In this document: positions 35,148 through 43,420 of the stretch, piece after piece
Layout of the letters: every line of letters begins with the position of its first letter
Position numbering within the stretch: the stretch's first letter is position 1
Assembly (NCBI GenBank): GCA_041743425.1
Contig: JBGTMS010000053.1
Coordinates: 1 to 44,607 of the forward strand
DNA length: 44,607 nucleotides
Source: JTS-RE37 sp041743425
GTDB lineage: Bacteria > Bacteroidota > Bacteroidia > Flavobacteriales > Flavobacteriaceae
Direction: 5' to 3'
Made by a program: the position numbers and the translations under genes
Notes under the pieces: generated by a model
The model's input: the letters and a program-made list of their open reading frames with translations, nothing else
The model's database searches: none
What the model was told of the DNA's origin: nothing

Positions 35148-35155
35148 TATCTTTG
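35148..35155 (+). promoter_or_regulatory. -7 element of kdsA promoter
   Basis: TATCTTTG matches TAnnTTTG exactly. It lies 17 bases before the kdsA ATG and just upstream of the AGGAGG ribosome binding site at 35165-35170, so the leader is only about a dozen bases. The -33 region is not obvious. Confidence 0.5.
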
Positions 35156-35172
35156 TGACAAATCAGGAGGTC

Positions 35173-35991
35173 ATGAAATTACATCAAATTCCTAAGTTAA
35201 GGCATTCGGATCAGAATACTTTTTTCCTACTTTCCGGGCCTTGTGCTATTGAAGGCGAGGTTATGGCTTTGCGTATTGCCGAGGAAATAGTCACGATTAC
35301 GGATCGGTTAAAGATCCCTTATGTTTTTAAAGGGAGTTTCAAAAAAGCGAACCGCAGCCGTGTGGATTCCTTCTCGGGGATCGGAGATGAAAAAGCGCTC
35401 AAAATCCTGAGAAAAGTTTCAGAAACCTTTGAAATACCGACCATTACAGATATTCATGAAGTTTCTGACGCCGTGATGGCTGCCGGCTACGTAGACATCC
35501 TGCAGATACCGGCCTTTCTGGTACGCCAGACGGATCTGGTGGTGGCTGCCGCGGAAACAGGAAAAGTTGTCAACCTGAAAAAAGGTCAGTTTATGAGCCC
35601 TGAAAGCATGAAACACGCGGTCAATAAAGTAACTGACTCAGGCAATGAACAGGTGATGATTACGGACAGGGGAACCATGTTTGGCTACCAGGACATGGTG
35701 GTCGATTTTCGTGGGATACCTACCATGAAGCAATTTGCACCTGTGGTTCTTGATGTGACCCATTCCCTGCAGCAACCAAACCAGACCTCCGGGATTACGG
35801 GAGGCCGGCCGGAACTTATCAATATCATGGCGCGTGCCGGTATTGCAGCAGGTGTTGACGGTATCTTTATGGAAACGCACTTTGATCCCACAAACGCGAA
35901 AAGTGACGGAGCCAACATGCTGCCCCTGGACCGGATTGAAAAATTACTGACCGACCTGGTTACGCTCAGACAAACTATAAATTCCCTATAA
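35173..35991 (+). CDS. kdsA: 3-deoxy-D-manno-octulosonate 8-phosphate synthase
   Basis: Condenses phosphoenolpyruvate with arabinose 5-phosphate to make KDO 8-phosphate for the lipopolysaccharide inner core, in the cytosol. 272 residues. The family blocks are present: FFLLSGPCAIEGE, VFKGSFKKANRSR, TDIHEV, DILQIPAFLVRQTDL, NLKKGQFMSPESMKHAV, TDRGTMFGYQDMVVDFR, PVVLDVTHSLQQP and MARAGIAAGVDGIFMETHFDPTNAKSDG. The open frame reaches 35113, but the ATG at 35173 is preceded by a textbook AGGAGG with two-base spacing to ATG and matches family length. The DUF3857 gene starts 31 bases after its stop, so they may be cotranscribed. Confidence 0.96.
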   Translation: MKLHQIPKLRHSDQNTFFLLSGPCAIEGEVMALRIAEEIVTITDRLKIPYVFKGSFKKANRSRVDSFSGIGDEKALKILRKVSETFEIPTITDIHEVSDAVMAAGYVDILQIPAFLVRQTDLVVAAAETGKVVNLKKGQFMSPESMKHAVNKVTDSGNEQVMITDRGTMFGYQDMVVDFRGIPTMKQFAPVVLDVTHSLQQPNQTSGITGGRPELINIMARAGIAAGVDGIFMETHFDPTNAKSDGANMLPLDRIEKLLTDLVTLRQTINSL

Positions 35992-36022
35992 TATTCCTGG
36001 TTTTTTTCTGTTAAGGTAGGAT

Positions 36023-38008
36023 ATGCTTAACCTACCATTTATGCACTTCAGAATATTCACCGTATTGGTGGCTTTCCTATGGACCTTTACCATAACTGCC
36101 CAAATGAAAGATGCCTTCGGCGAACTTACCCAGTTTGAACGGCAATTTACCTCCTACGAGAAGGACCAGGCGGCCAGCGCCATTGTCCTCTATGAAAAGG
36201 CCGATAATTATTTTGAAGTCATTCATCAACGGATCTGGCTGATCAAGGAATACCACGGGAAAATAAAAATCCTTACGGATCAGGGATACGGGGAAGGTAC
36301 GATCAGCATTCCGATTTACAAAGGAGAAAACAGTTCTGAAAAAGTAGAGGGGGTACGGGCGATCACCCACAATGGCACACTTAAAACAAGCCTTTCGCCC
36401 AACGGCTTATATACCAAGCAAATAAGCGAAAGATTCTCTGAGTTAACTTTTACATTTCCCAATATCAAAGTAGGATCCATCCTTGAATACCGCTACAAGC
36501 TTATCTCCCCGTTCATCTACAACCTGAGTGGCTGGACTTTTCAATCGGGCATCCCTAAAATTTACAGTGAATACAATGCAAGTATTCCTGCAAACTACAG
36601 ATATAACCGCAACCTGAGCGGGTATTTAAAACTGGCCATCAATGAATCTACCGTAAAGAAAGGGTGTTTTGTTGTCGAGGGCTTCAATGAAGCTGCCGAC
36701 TGTGAGGTGCTGAAGTATGCGATGAAAGATATCCCGGCTTTCAGAGATGAGGAATTCATGCTTGCGGCTTCCAATTATAATTCGCGGATCGATTTTGAAC
36801 TTTCCGAATACCATCGTCTCGATGGAACTACCGATAAATACACCAAAAGCTGGGAGGATGTGGACCGGGAATTCAGGGGCGATCAGAACATTGGTCGACA
36901 GCTCACCAAGAAAGGCTATTTTGAGAAAAATGTTCCTGAATCCCTGCTTATGGAGGGGGACGCACTAACAAGGGCCAAAAATATTTACGAATTCGTCCGG
37001 AAACATTATACCTGGAACGGGAATTACGGGATTTATCGCGATATACGGGTAAAAGAGGCTTTTGATGAGAAAATAGGAAATGTCGGGGAGATCAACATCG
37101 CCCTTATTAATCTCCTCAACGCCGCGGCCATCCCAACCCAGCTGATGCTCACCTCGACCAGGGGAAATGGATTGCCCAAAAAGTCGCATCCGGTGATGAC
37201 TGATTTTAACTATATTATCGCAAGAGCGAACATCGACGGCAAAGTATACTGGCTGGACGCTACGGATAAGCATACGCCCTTTGGTCTGCTTCCCTACCGG
37301 AGTCTGAACTATTATGGCAGGGTAATGGATTTTAAAAACGAAAGTTTTTGGGAGGACCTCCTCATAGAAGACAAGAACAAATATGTGGTCAGGGCCAAGA
37401 TTACATTTGATCCTGAGCAACAAACCGCTCAAGTTACCTTTGATGAGATCAATATAGGATATGATGCCGTCGCAAGACGGCAATCCTTTGATGAACAACC
37501 GCGGGAACAGTATCTGGAAAATGTGGAAGGCAGGATATCCGGAGTTGAGATAGAAACTTATGAACTTTTGGAGGAACGCAACTCGGACCGCATGGTTTCC
37601 GAAAGATTTGGGGTAACCCTGGAGAACCGCTATTCGGATGAATTGATCTATTTTGACCCTTTTATAGTCAGGTTCTTTGATAACAATCCGCTGGAATCTG
37701 CGGATCGTAAGGTTCCGGTCGATTTTGGCTATACCCGCAATTTTCAGTATACGGCGCAAATCGTCGTGCCGGACGGATTTGAACCAGATCAGATGCCGGA
37801 GAGTCGCGAGATCATCCTGCCGGAAAATAGAGGCATGCTGAAGTTTACCTCGGCCATCTCAGGGAATAATCTCCACATCAACTACAATCTTATCCTCAAC
37901 CGGACCCATTTTACCCCGGATCAATATCCTGAATTGCGGGACTTATTCAAAAAGGCTGTCGAAACAGAGAATACTACCGTGCTGGTTTTCAGGAAAAAGC
38001 AGGTATAA
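36023..38008 (+). CDS. Exported DUF3857 protein with inactive transglutaminase-like domain
   Basis: 661 residues. Signal peptide ends near ITAQ (27). A DUF3857 beta-rich domain covers about 50-215 (SELTFTFPNIKVGSILEYRYKL). A transglutaminase-fold domain covers about 310-420. A C-terminal beta domain ends with TVLVFRKKQV. In active transglutaminase-like enzymes the triad is Cys-His-Asp. Here the corresponding motifs read GNVGEIN (V354 at the Cys place) and DFNYII (Y397 at the His place), while LDATD keeps D412. So catalysis is unlikely and a binding or scaffold role is more probable. It follows kdsA by 31 bases and precedes an intact transglutaminase-like gene by 47. Confidence 0.87.
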   Translation: MLNLPFMHFRIFTVLVAFLWTFTITAQMKDAFGELTQFERQFTSYEKDQAASAIVLYEKADNYFEVIHQRIWLIKEYHGKIKILTDQGYGEGTISIPIYKGENSSEKVEGVRAITHNGTLKTSLSPNGLYTKQISERFSELTFTFPNIKVGSILEYRYKLISPFIYNLSGWTFQSGIPKIYSEYNASIPANYRYNRNLSGYLKLAINESTVKKGCFVVEGFNEAADCEVLKYAMKDIPAFRDEEFMLAASNYNSRIDFELSEYHRLDGTTDKYTKSWEDVDREFRGDQNIGRQLTKKGYFEKNVPESLLMEGDALTRAKNIYEFVRKHYTWNGNYGIYRDIRVKEAFDEKIGNVGEINIALINLLNAAAIPTQLMLTSTRGNGLPKKSHPVMTDFNYIIARANIDGKVYWLDATDKHTPFGLLPYRSLNYYGRVMDFKNESFWEDLLIEDKNKYVVRAKITFDPEQQTAQVTFDEINIGYDAVARRQSFDEQPREQYLENVEGRISGVEIETYELLEERNSDRMVSERFGVTLENRYSDELIYFDPFIVRFFDNNPLESADRKVPVDFGYTRNFQYTAQIVVPDGFEPDQMPESREIILPENRGMLKFTSAISGNNLHINYNLILNRTHFTPDQYPELRDLFKKAVETENTTVLVFRKKQV

Positions 38009-38055
38009 AGAGTATTGGCCGTCTTTTGACTATCTTTAAATAGCCATCGAATCCA

Positions 38056-39033
38056 ATGCGTCAATTTGTATTTTTCCTGTTTTTTCTTCTTTCCACCGCC
38101 GGGTCTTCTCAGGAATTTGAAGTTGTGGACGGGAAAGTGCTGCGTTACCCCCGCTTTACCTCTTTGGAGGCGCTGGGCTACCGAATCATGAATGATTTTC
38201 AAACAGATTCGGAAAGGGTCAGGGCCGCTTTTATTTGGGTAACACACCATATCCGCTATGACAATTCTTTTGATCATATCTTCCAGACAAGGTACCAATT
38301 CAGTTATCAGTCCGAAGATGACAAGCAACGGCAGATAGACCGGCTGGTAGGTACCAGGGTGGACAGGGCTTTTGAGTTGCGGAAGGGCGTTTGCATGGAT
38401 TATTCTCTGCTGTTGAATGCTTTATGCATGCAGTTCGAAGTGCCCACGCGGGTGGTAAAAGGTATCGGCAAAACCGATATCAGGGTCATCGGGGGTGAAC
38501 CGGTGTATAAAAATCATACATGGAACGTGGTACAGATAGACGGGCAGTGGAAACTTCTGGATCCTACCTGGGCCGCGGGATACATGGACCTTGTCACCAA
38601 AACCTTTGTACATCGCTACATGGATCATTACTTCTTTACGCCGCCTTCCGACTTTGTAAAGCACCATCTTCCGGCCAAACCGGAATGGCAACTGCTGACT
38701 GAAACCATAGATGCACGGAAATTCTTTGAAGCCCCAATTTTCCTGCCCGATTTCTTCGACAAGGGAATAGAATTATCTGCAAACACCCGTGGAATATTAC
38801 GCAGATCCGATTCAAAATCCCATTTTATACACTTCAAAAAGTTACCTTCTCTGCATACCATGCACTACACCATCGGAGGTGTTCCGAAATTCAGGAGGAT
38901 GGGATTTAAAAAAAGCCGGAATCACAGCTATATTTCGAGGTTTCGGCTCAGAAATAGATTATACAGGAATCATGATGTACTTACCGTCTATATGGGAGAA
39001 AAACCCATTTTAAATTTCAGGATAGAAGAATAA
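38056..39033 (+). CDS. Exported transglutaminase-superfamily protein (intact triad)
   Basis: 325 residues with signal peptide MRQFVFFLFFLLSTAGSSQ. The transglutaminase-like domain spans about 40-185 and keeps the full triad: C113 in RKGVCMDYS, H154 in YKNHTWNVV and D169 in LLDPTWAAG. This group is related to periplasmic proteins that act as peptidases or amide-cleaving enzymes (the kyphoskeletal/arthropod-type CxxY variant). The C-terminal 140 residues are of unknown fold and very basic (RRMGFKKSRNHSYISRFRLRNRLYRN), perhaps a wall-binding part. It lies 47 bases after the pseudo-transglutaminase gene, so the dead and live versions may work as a pair. Confidence 0.85.
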   Translation: MRQFVFFLFFLLSTAGSSQEFEVVDGKVLRYPRFTSLEALGYRIMNDFQTDSERVRAAFIWVTHHIRYDNSFDHIFQTRYQFSYQSEDDKQRQIDRLVGTRVDRAFELRKGVCMDYSLLLNALCMQFEVPTRVVKGIGKTDIRVIGGEPVYKNHTWNVVQIDGQWKLLDPTWAAGYMDLVTKTFVHRYMDHYFFTPPSDFVKHHLPAKPEWQLLTETIDARKFFEAPIFLPDFFDKGIELSANTRGILRRSDSKSHFIHFKKLPSLHTMHYTIGGVPKFRRMGFKKSRNHSYISRFRLRNRLYRNHDVLTVYMGEKPILNFRIEE

Positions 39034-39079
39034 CCAGTCCTGGCTCCCCGAATACAACTCACAAAACGATCCGCTGGCG

Positions 39080-39109
39080 TTTGCAGGTACTTTATTATAC
39101 TTATATTTA
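39080..39109 (+). promoter_or_regulatory. Probable promoter of the beta-lactamase-family gene
   Basis: TTTG (39080-39083) and TATATTTA (39102-39109) are separated by 18 bases. This is close to TTTG-N19-TAnnTTTG with one mismatch. The ATG at 39153 is 43 bases downstream. Confidence 0.38.
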
Positions 39110-39152
39110 TAAAAGTCATTATACTAAATTGGTCGTTTTTGAAATCCCTTTA

Positions 39153-40325
39153 ATGAAAAAATTTTATTCCATACTGCTTGCCTTATTTCTGCTGGTGGGC
39201 TGTTCCCGTTCCGATGATGCGTCCGACCCAGCGGATCGGGATCGCTCCGGACAGGATGACAGCGCCGAGGAAGGGAATTCGGGAGATAATGACAATGACA
39301 CCAATGCCGCCGGTTATTCCGATGACAATCTGGAGGATATCGCGAGAGATTTTAAAGTGTTCATGGACGCATTTAATATTCCTGGGGCACAGCTGGCCAT
39401 CAGCCGAAACGAAAAACTGGTTTATTCAGCCGCTTTGGGACAGGCAAAGACCGAGAGCAATATTGCTGTCAATGAGAACTCTATGTTCCGGATTTCAAGC
39501 ATCTCCAAATCCCTTACATTACTGGCTGTTTCCCAACTGGTTGCTGAAGGGAAACTAGATCTGGATGCCCTGGTATTCGGGACGGGCGGCCTGTTGGGTA
39601 CGACTTACGGTTCGCCACCCTATGAAACGACTGAAATGACCATTACCGTGGCTCACCTTATTGAACATAAAGGGGGGTTTACAGATGTCCCTTATGATAT
39701 CATGTTTGATGATATCCGGTTCACCCGCGATGAGTTGATAGGTAAAGTCCTTGATGAGCGATCGCTGACATATAAACCCGGAACATCCTACAGCTTTTCC
39801 AATTTCGGCTATAATCTGCTGGGAAGGGTGATTGAAAAGGTTACGGGAAAAACCTATGAGGCCTATGTACGAGAAGAGATTCTCTATCCGATGGACCTTA
39901 CTCACATGCGGATCGGAGGCAATGAGAAGGAGAAAGCCTTTCAGAATGAAGTTAATTATTACTCCAATTACATATCCCCATATCAGTTAAATATCAGCCG
40001 GATGGATGCGGACGGAGGATGGATCGCATCTGCCAAAGATCTGGTCAAATTCGCGGTTCACGTGGATAAGCGCGCGGGAGTACCCGATCTGCTTGCGGAC
40101 GATCAGATACTGGGATATTTTCAAAGCGGCCGGTGGAATCAAAACGGGGCCGTTCCTGGGACCATCGCGGTTCTGGAAGTTGGCTATCCGTTTTCCTTTG
40201 CGGTACTTCTAAATAAGAGTGAGACAAATTATCAGGACATCATTGGCTATGTTCGTAGATTTATGAACGATAAAATACGGGAGCAGGAAAATTGGCCAAA
40301 ACAGGATATGTTTGATTACTACTAA
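39153..40325 (+). CDS. Beta-lactamase-family serine hydrolase lipoprotein
   Basis: 390 residues. The start is ATG 39153; the frame runs back to a TTG at 39081, but the ATG gives a proper lipoprotein signal MKKFYSILLALFLLVGC (Cys17). After the cysteine comes SRSDDASDPAD and a 40-residue Asp/Gly/Asn-rich linker. This resembles the acidic export signal that carries Bacteroidota lipoproteins to the cell surface. The penicillin-binding-like domain (about 60-380) has the SxxK motif SISK (S116, K119). The YxN motif reads FSN (215-217), with Phe in place of the usual Tyr general base. Class C-like esterases or D-peptidases are the nearest relatives. The substrate is unknown. It stands alone, over 100 bases from each neighbour. 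Confidence 0.87.
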   Translation: MKKFYSILLALFLLVGCSRSDDASDPADRDRSGQDDSAEEGNSGDNDNDTNAAGYSDDNLEDIARDFKVFMDAFNIPGAQLAISRNEKLVYSAALGQAKTESNIAVNENSMFRISSISKSLTLLAVSQLVAEGKLDLDALVFGTGGLLGTTYGSPPYETTEMTITVAHLIEHKGGFTDVPYDIMFDDIRFTRDELIGKVLDERSLTYKPGTSYSFSNFGYNLLGRVIEKVTGKTYEAYVREEILYPMDLTHMRIGGNEKEKAFQNEVNYYSNYISPYQLNISRMDADGGWIASAKDLVKFAVHVDKRAGVPDLLADDQILGYFQSGRWNQNGAVPGTIAVLEVGYPFSFAVLLNKSETNYQDIIGYVRRFMNDKIREQENWPKQDMFDYY

Positions 40326-40433
40326 TCCTAATTCTGATAGTTACCTCTGAGGGCAAATTGCCCGAGTCCCAAGTTAGGAGAAAGCCTCATTAAAAGACTA
40401 CATTTAATTAACAATGGATCCATTGCCGATCTT

Positions 40434-40441
40434 TATTTTTG
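40434..40441 (+). promoter_or_regulatory. -7 element upstream of the PHP phosphoesterase gene
   Basis: TATTTTTG matches TAnnTTTG and lies 13 bases before the ATG at 40455, implying an almost leaderless transcript. The -33 element is not evident. Confidence 0.4.
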
Positions 40442-40454
40442 ATAAAACCGAACT

Positions 40455-41579
40455 ATGAAATATCTTATCCTCTTCTGTTTGCTTGGCAGTTTATTTCACT
40501 GTAGTGCGCAACTGCATTCCCACTCAGGCAATGGGGCGATGCGATATCCTGATATTGAAGGATACGTTACCCTGAAAACGGATCTTCATGAGCACACTGT
40601 CTTTTCAGATGGCCATGTCTGGCCGAATATCCGTGTGATGGAGGCTTTAAGAGATGACCTTGACGCGATTTCGCTTACGGAGCACCTGGAATACCAGCCT
40701 CATAAGGATGATATCCCACATCCTGACCGGAACAGGTCGTATGAGTTGGCGATCGAGGAGGCCAAGGAGCATGACCTTCTGATTATCAGGGGATCGGAAA
40801 TCACCCGGGACGCACCCATAGGTCACAACAATGCCGTATTTATCTCGGATGCCAACCCACTCGTCGCCTCAGATTCCCTTACCGCTTTCAGGGAGGCCAG
40901 GAAACAAGGGGCATTTATATTTTGGAACCATCCTGCTTGGCATGCTCAAAACCCGACAGGCAACCCCTTTATGAGTGCCTTTCAAAAAGACAGGGTGGCA
41001 AATGATGAACTTCATGGGATCGAGGTCATCAATTCTGTGGATTTTGCCCAGGAATCCCTGGCCCTGGCGCTGGAATATAATCTCACCATTCTCGGAACCA
41101 GCGACATTCATGGCCTTATCGACTGGGATTATACCGAAAAAGGGAATCACCGCCCTATTACACTGGTATTTGCTAAAGACAAACAGTTGGAAAGCCTCCG
41201 GGAGGCACTTTTCGCAGGAAGGACGGTGGCAGTGTATAATGATCTTTTGGTGGGCAGGGAAGCGTATTTGAAACCCTTGATTAAGGCGTCCATCAAGATA
41301 ACCAAAACTGCCTATATTAAAAATACGCAGGTCCTGGAAGTGGTCATGGAAAATATTTCGAGCAGCGATCTGCTATTCGAAAATCAGATGCCCTATACCT
41401 TCTACAGCAGTCCTCCGGTTTTTGAGGTGAAAGCAGGATCGACTTACACTCTTAACATAAAAACCCTGGAGGAAAAACCGGAAGTCACCCTCGCCTTAAA
41501 GGCGTTGGGCGCATTTACCGCACCAAGGGTACAGCCAGTTATCGAATGGCTGCTACGGCCTGCGGCTACCCCACAGTGA
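40455..41579 (+). CDS. Exported PHP-domain metal-dependent phosphoesterase
   Basis: 374 residues. A signal peptide (MKYLILFCLLGSLFHCSAQ) sends it out of the cytosol; FHC is not a good lipobox. The PHP domain (about 36-270) shows the expected metal ligands in order: DLHEHTVFSDG (H45, H47, D52), SLTEHLE (E76, H77), IIRGSEIT, FWNHPAWH and LGTSDIHG. This arrangement binds two or three metals and hydrolyses phosphodiesters or phosphomonoesters in relatives. The last 100 residues (KITKTAYIKNTQVLEVVMENISS...) form a beta domain of unknown role. An exported PHP protein is likely a scavenger of phosphate from organic phosphoesters, which is inference. It is not in an obvious operon. Confidence 0.87.
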   Translation: MKYLILFCLLGSLFHCSAQLHSHSGNGAMRYPDIEGYVTLKTDLHEHTVFSDGHVWPNIRVMEALRDDLDAISLTEHLEYQPHKDDIPHPDRNRSYELAIEEAKEHDLLIIRGSEITRDAPIGHNNAVFISDANPLVASDSLTAFREARKQGAFIFWNHPAWHAQNPTGNPFMSAFQKDRVANDELHGIEVINSVDFAQESLALALEYNLTILGTSDIHGLIDWDYTEKGNHRPITLVFAKDKQLESLREALFAGRTVAVYNDLLVGREAYLKPLIKASIKITKTAYIKNTQVLEVVMENISSSDLLFENQMPYTFYSSPPVFEVKAGSTYTLNIKTLEEKPEVTLALKALGAFTAPRVQPVIEWLLRPAATPQ

Positions 41580-41667
41580 CATAATTTATGCAGTAGATTT
41601 CACTTTAACTTGCAAGGTAGGTGCAGCATCCCGGTCTTTCTTTATAAGGAGAAAAACCTATCGCCCT

Positions 41668-42018
41668 ATGGACCTTGGAAAAAGAAAAAGTTACGTCTAT
41701 GTCATGTGCAATGAAGACCATTCCTTTATTTATATAGGAGTTACCACCAACCTGAAACGGCGGGTCCGTCAGCATAAGAACAAGGCTTTCAGGGGCTATA
41801 TGGGAAGGCACCATTATACCAGGCTTGTTTACTTTGAAATCTTCTTTCATATTCTGGACGCTATCGCCCGGGAAAAGCAATTTAAGGCAGGAACCCAGAG
41901 GAATCTCAATAAACTGGTTGAGTCAAACAATCCGGAATGGCTGGACCAGGTGTATTTGCTGACAGAAATTTTGCCGGCTGCGACCTTGGCCGAGGAGCAA
42001 CGGCACAGGCAAGGATAG
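41668..42018 (+). CDS. GIY-YIG domain putative endonuclease
   Basis: 116 residues with a single GIY-YIG domain. YVYVMC (9-14) and IYIGVT (21-26) are the two signature strands. NLKRRVRQHK carries the conserved arginine, and AIAREKQFKAG the catalytic glutamate. It is in the short UPF0213/YhbQ-like class with no extra DNA-binding domain. Its biological role is unknown; such proteins can be chromosomal nucleases of the repair or mobile type. AAGGAG lies about 20 bases before the ATG, rather far. It converges with the dehydrogenase gene 66 bases away, with no clear terminator between them. Confidence 0.87.
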   Translation: MDLGKRKSYVYVMCNEDHSFIYIGVTTNLKRRVRQHKNKAFRGYMGRHHYTRLVYFEIFFHILDAIAREKQFKAGTQRNLNKLVESNNPEWLDQVYLLTEILPAATLAEEQRHRQG

Positions 42019-42084
42019 TGGTTAATCCAGGACTATCGGAAAATCGGAACTATTACCCGACAAGTGTAAATGAAGGAAAATGGA

Positions 42085-43287
42085 CTAAGCCCCGTTAACA
42101 TAGTCCTCCAGGTAGGCATATTTCTCGGTGAGCCGACCGTTAAGGGTCATTCTGGCCCGTTGGAGGATGCCGTCGGCATCCCCGTTGAAGAAGGCGGGGA
42201 GTACATGATTTACAAAGGTAGCGCCAAAGCCTTCACTGGCATCCCTCGGCAATTCGGCCGGGAGGTTGTCCACAGCCATCACCGCAATGGCTGTCGGCGT
42301 TTTATAATCGGTTTCCGTAGCGGTTGCGGGATCATATCCATATAGGGGATCTGCGATAGTGGAAGCCCGGAGGGTGCTGGCAATGGGACCACCCACATCA
42401 CAGCTGATATCGGCAATGACACTGATGTTAAAATCGGGTTGTCTGGCATCCTCCACGGTGAAAAACCGCGGGGCTGCGGAGGCGTAAAAATGGCAGGCCA
42501 TATACAGATCGGTCACTTTGGCAAAACGCATAAAGTCGGATTCGTACTCCGCCGGATTATCGAAAAAATCCTGCATATCTCTGCTTGCCCCATCCATTCG
42601 TTTGTTGTAGTCAAGTACATCTGTCTGGCAGAAAACCGCGGTTGGAAAATCTTGTGAAATGAATGCGTCCACCCCTACTTCCTTCAGCCCCATCCCGAAT
42701 AACATTTCACGTGCCCCGTTGCCCACGCGGCCTTTCCCGGTCAGGAGAATTTTCATGGCGGGCAGGGTGAGGTTCTTCAATTCGGCGAGCAGCGCTTGCT
42801 GATTGGCCAGAGTTTGGGCTTTGGGCAATTCGAAGATATTATGTTTAAGACCATAGGCACGGAAGCCGTTGTAGGAACCGACGATCCCGGCATAGTATCC
42901 GAAGGCGACAAGGCGGATCCCCTTGGGATCAGTGATCGTCTCATGATCATAAAGTTCGATTTTTTTATCGAGAATGGTCTTGAGCAGTTGCCGGTTGTGG
43001 GGTTGTTTTTTGATGGTATGCGAAAAGAAGAAATATTTTTTATAGGGGATAAGAGCCTCCGCCGGGATTTCCTTTACGCCCAGTAAGACATCGCAATCCG
43101 CCATGGAAGTCCCCATTTGAATTCCCGCATTCTGGTATTCCTCATCAGCAAAAACCCTTATCGGAGAAGGTTCGACCAGGATTTGGGCGGCGCTAAATTT
43201 AGCGATGACTTGTTGGCAGGCGGCGGGCGAAAGCACGGCGCGCATATCCGGGGGAGATTTGCGTTCTCTGATGATTCCGAAGAGCAT
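42085..43287 (-). CDS. Lysine-ketoglutarate-reductase/saccharopine-dehydrogenase-like oxidoreductase
   Basis: 400-residue cytosolic protein of the alanine dehydrogenase/PNT and Lys1 superfamily. The N-terminal half resembles the reductase part of animal AASS and yeast Lys1: LLGVKEIPAEAL with K72, and YFFFSHTIKKQPHNRQLL with H90, the two catalytic residues of Lys1. Then RLVAFGYYAGIVGSYNGFRAYGL follows. The NAD-binding Rossmann domain begins KILLTGKGRVGNGA. Late blocks ISCDVGGPIASTLRAS and DNLPAELPRDASEGFG are also shared. It would join lysine and 2-oxoglutarate or split saccharopine, but no partner dehydrogenase is beside it, so substrate and direction are uncertain. Confidence 0.83.
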   Translation of the reverse strand: MLFGIIRERKSPPDMRAVLSPAACQQVIAKFSAAQILVEPSPIRVFADEEYQNAGIQMGTSMADCDVLLGVKEIPAEALIPYKKYFFFSHTIKKQPHNRQLLKTILDKKIELYDHETITDPKGIRLVAFGYYAGIVGSYNGFRAYGLKHNIFELPKAQTLANQQALLAELKNLTLPAMKILLTGKGRVGNGAREMLFGMGLKEVGVDAFISQDFPTAVFCQTDVLDYNKRMDGASRDMQDFFDNPAEYESDFMRFAKVTDLYMACHFYASAAPRFFTVEDARQPDFNISVIADISCDVGGPIASTLRASTIADPLYGYDPATATETDYKTPTAIAVMAVDNLPAELPRDASEGFGATFVNHVLPAFFNGDADGILQRARMTLNGRLTEKYAYLEDYVNGA

Positions 43288-43381
43288 AAAGGCGTTTGGT
43301 ATGAATTTTGGGCAAAAGTACGGGGAATTGCAAGGTTGTGCAAGGGAAAGGAGGGGTCGATGTCATCCCCGTGAAAATGTG

Positions 43382-43389
43382 TACCTTTG
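43382..43389 (+). promoter_or_regulatory. -7 element of ssrA promoter
   Basis: TACCTTTG matches TAnnTTTG exactly, ending 31 bases before the mature 5' end of the tmRNA. This leaves a short leader for RNase P to remove. The -33 region shows no clear TTG. Confidence 0.5.
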
Positions 43390-43420
43390 TCCTCCTGAAG
43401 AATTAAAGTTCTTTGATTTA

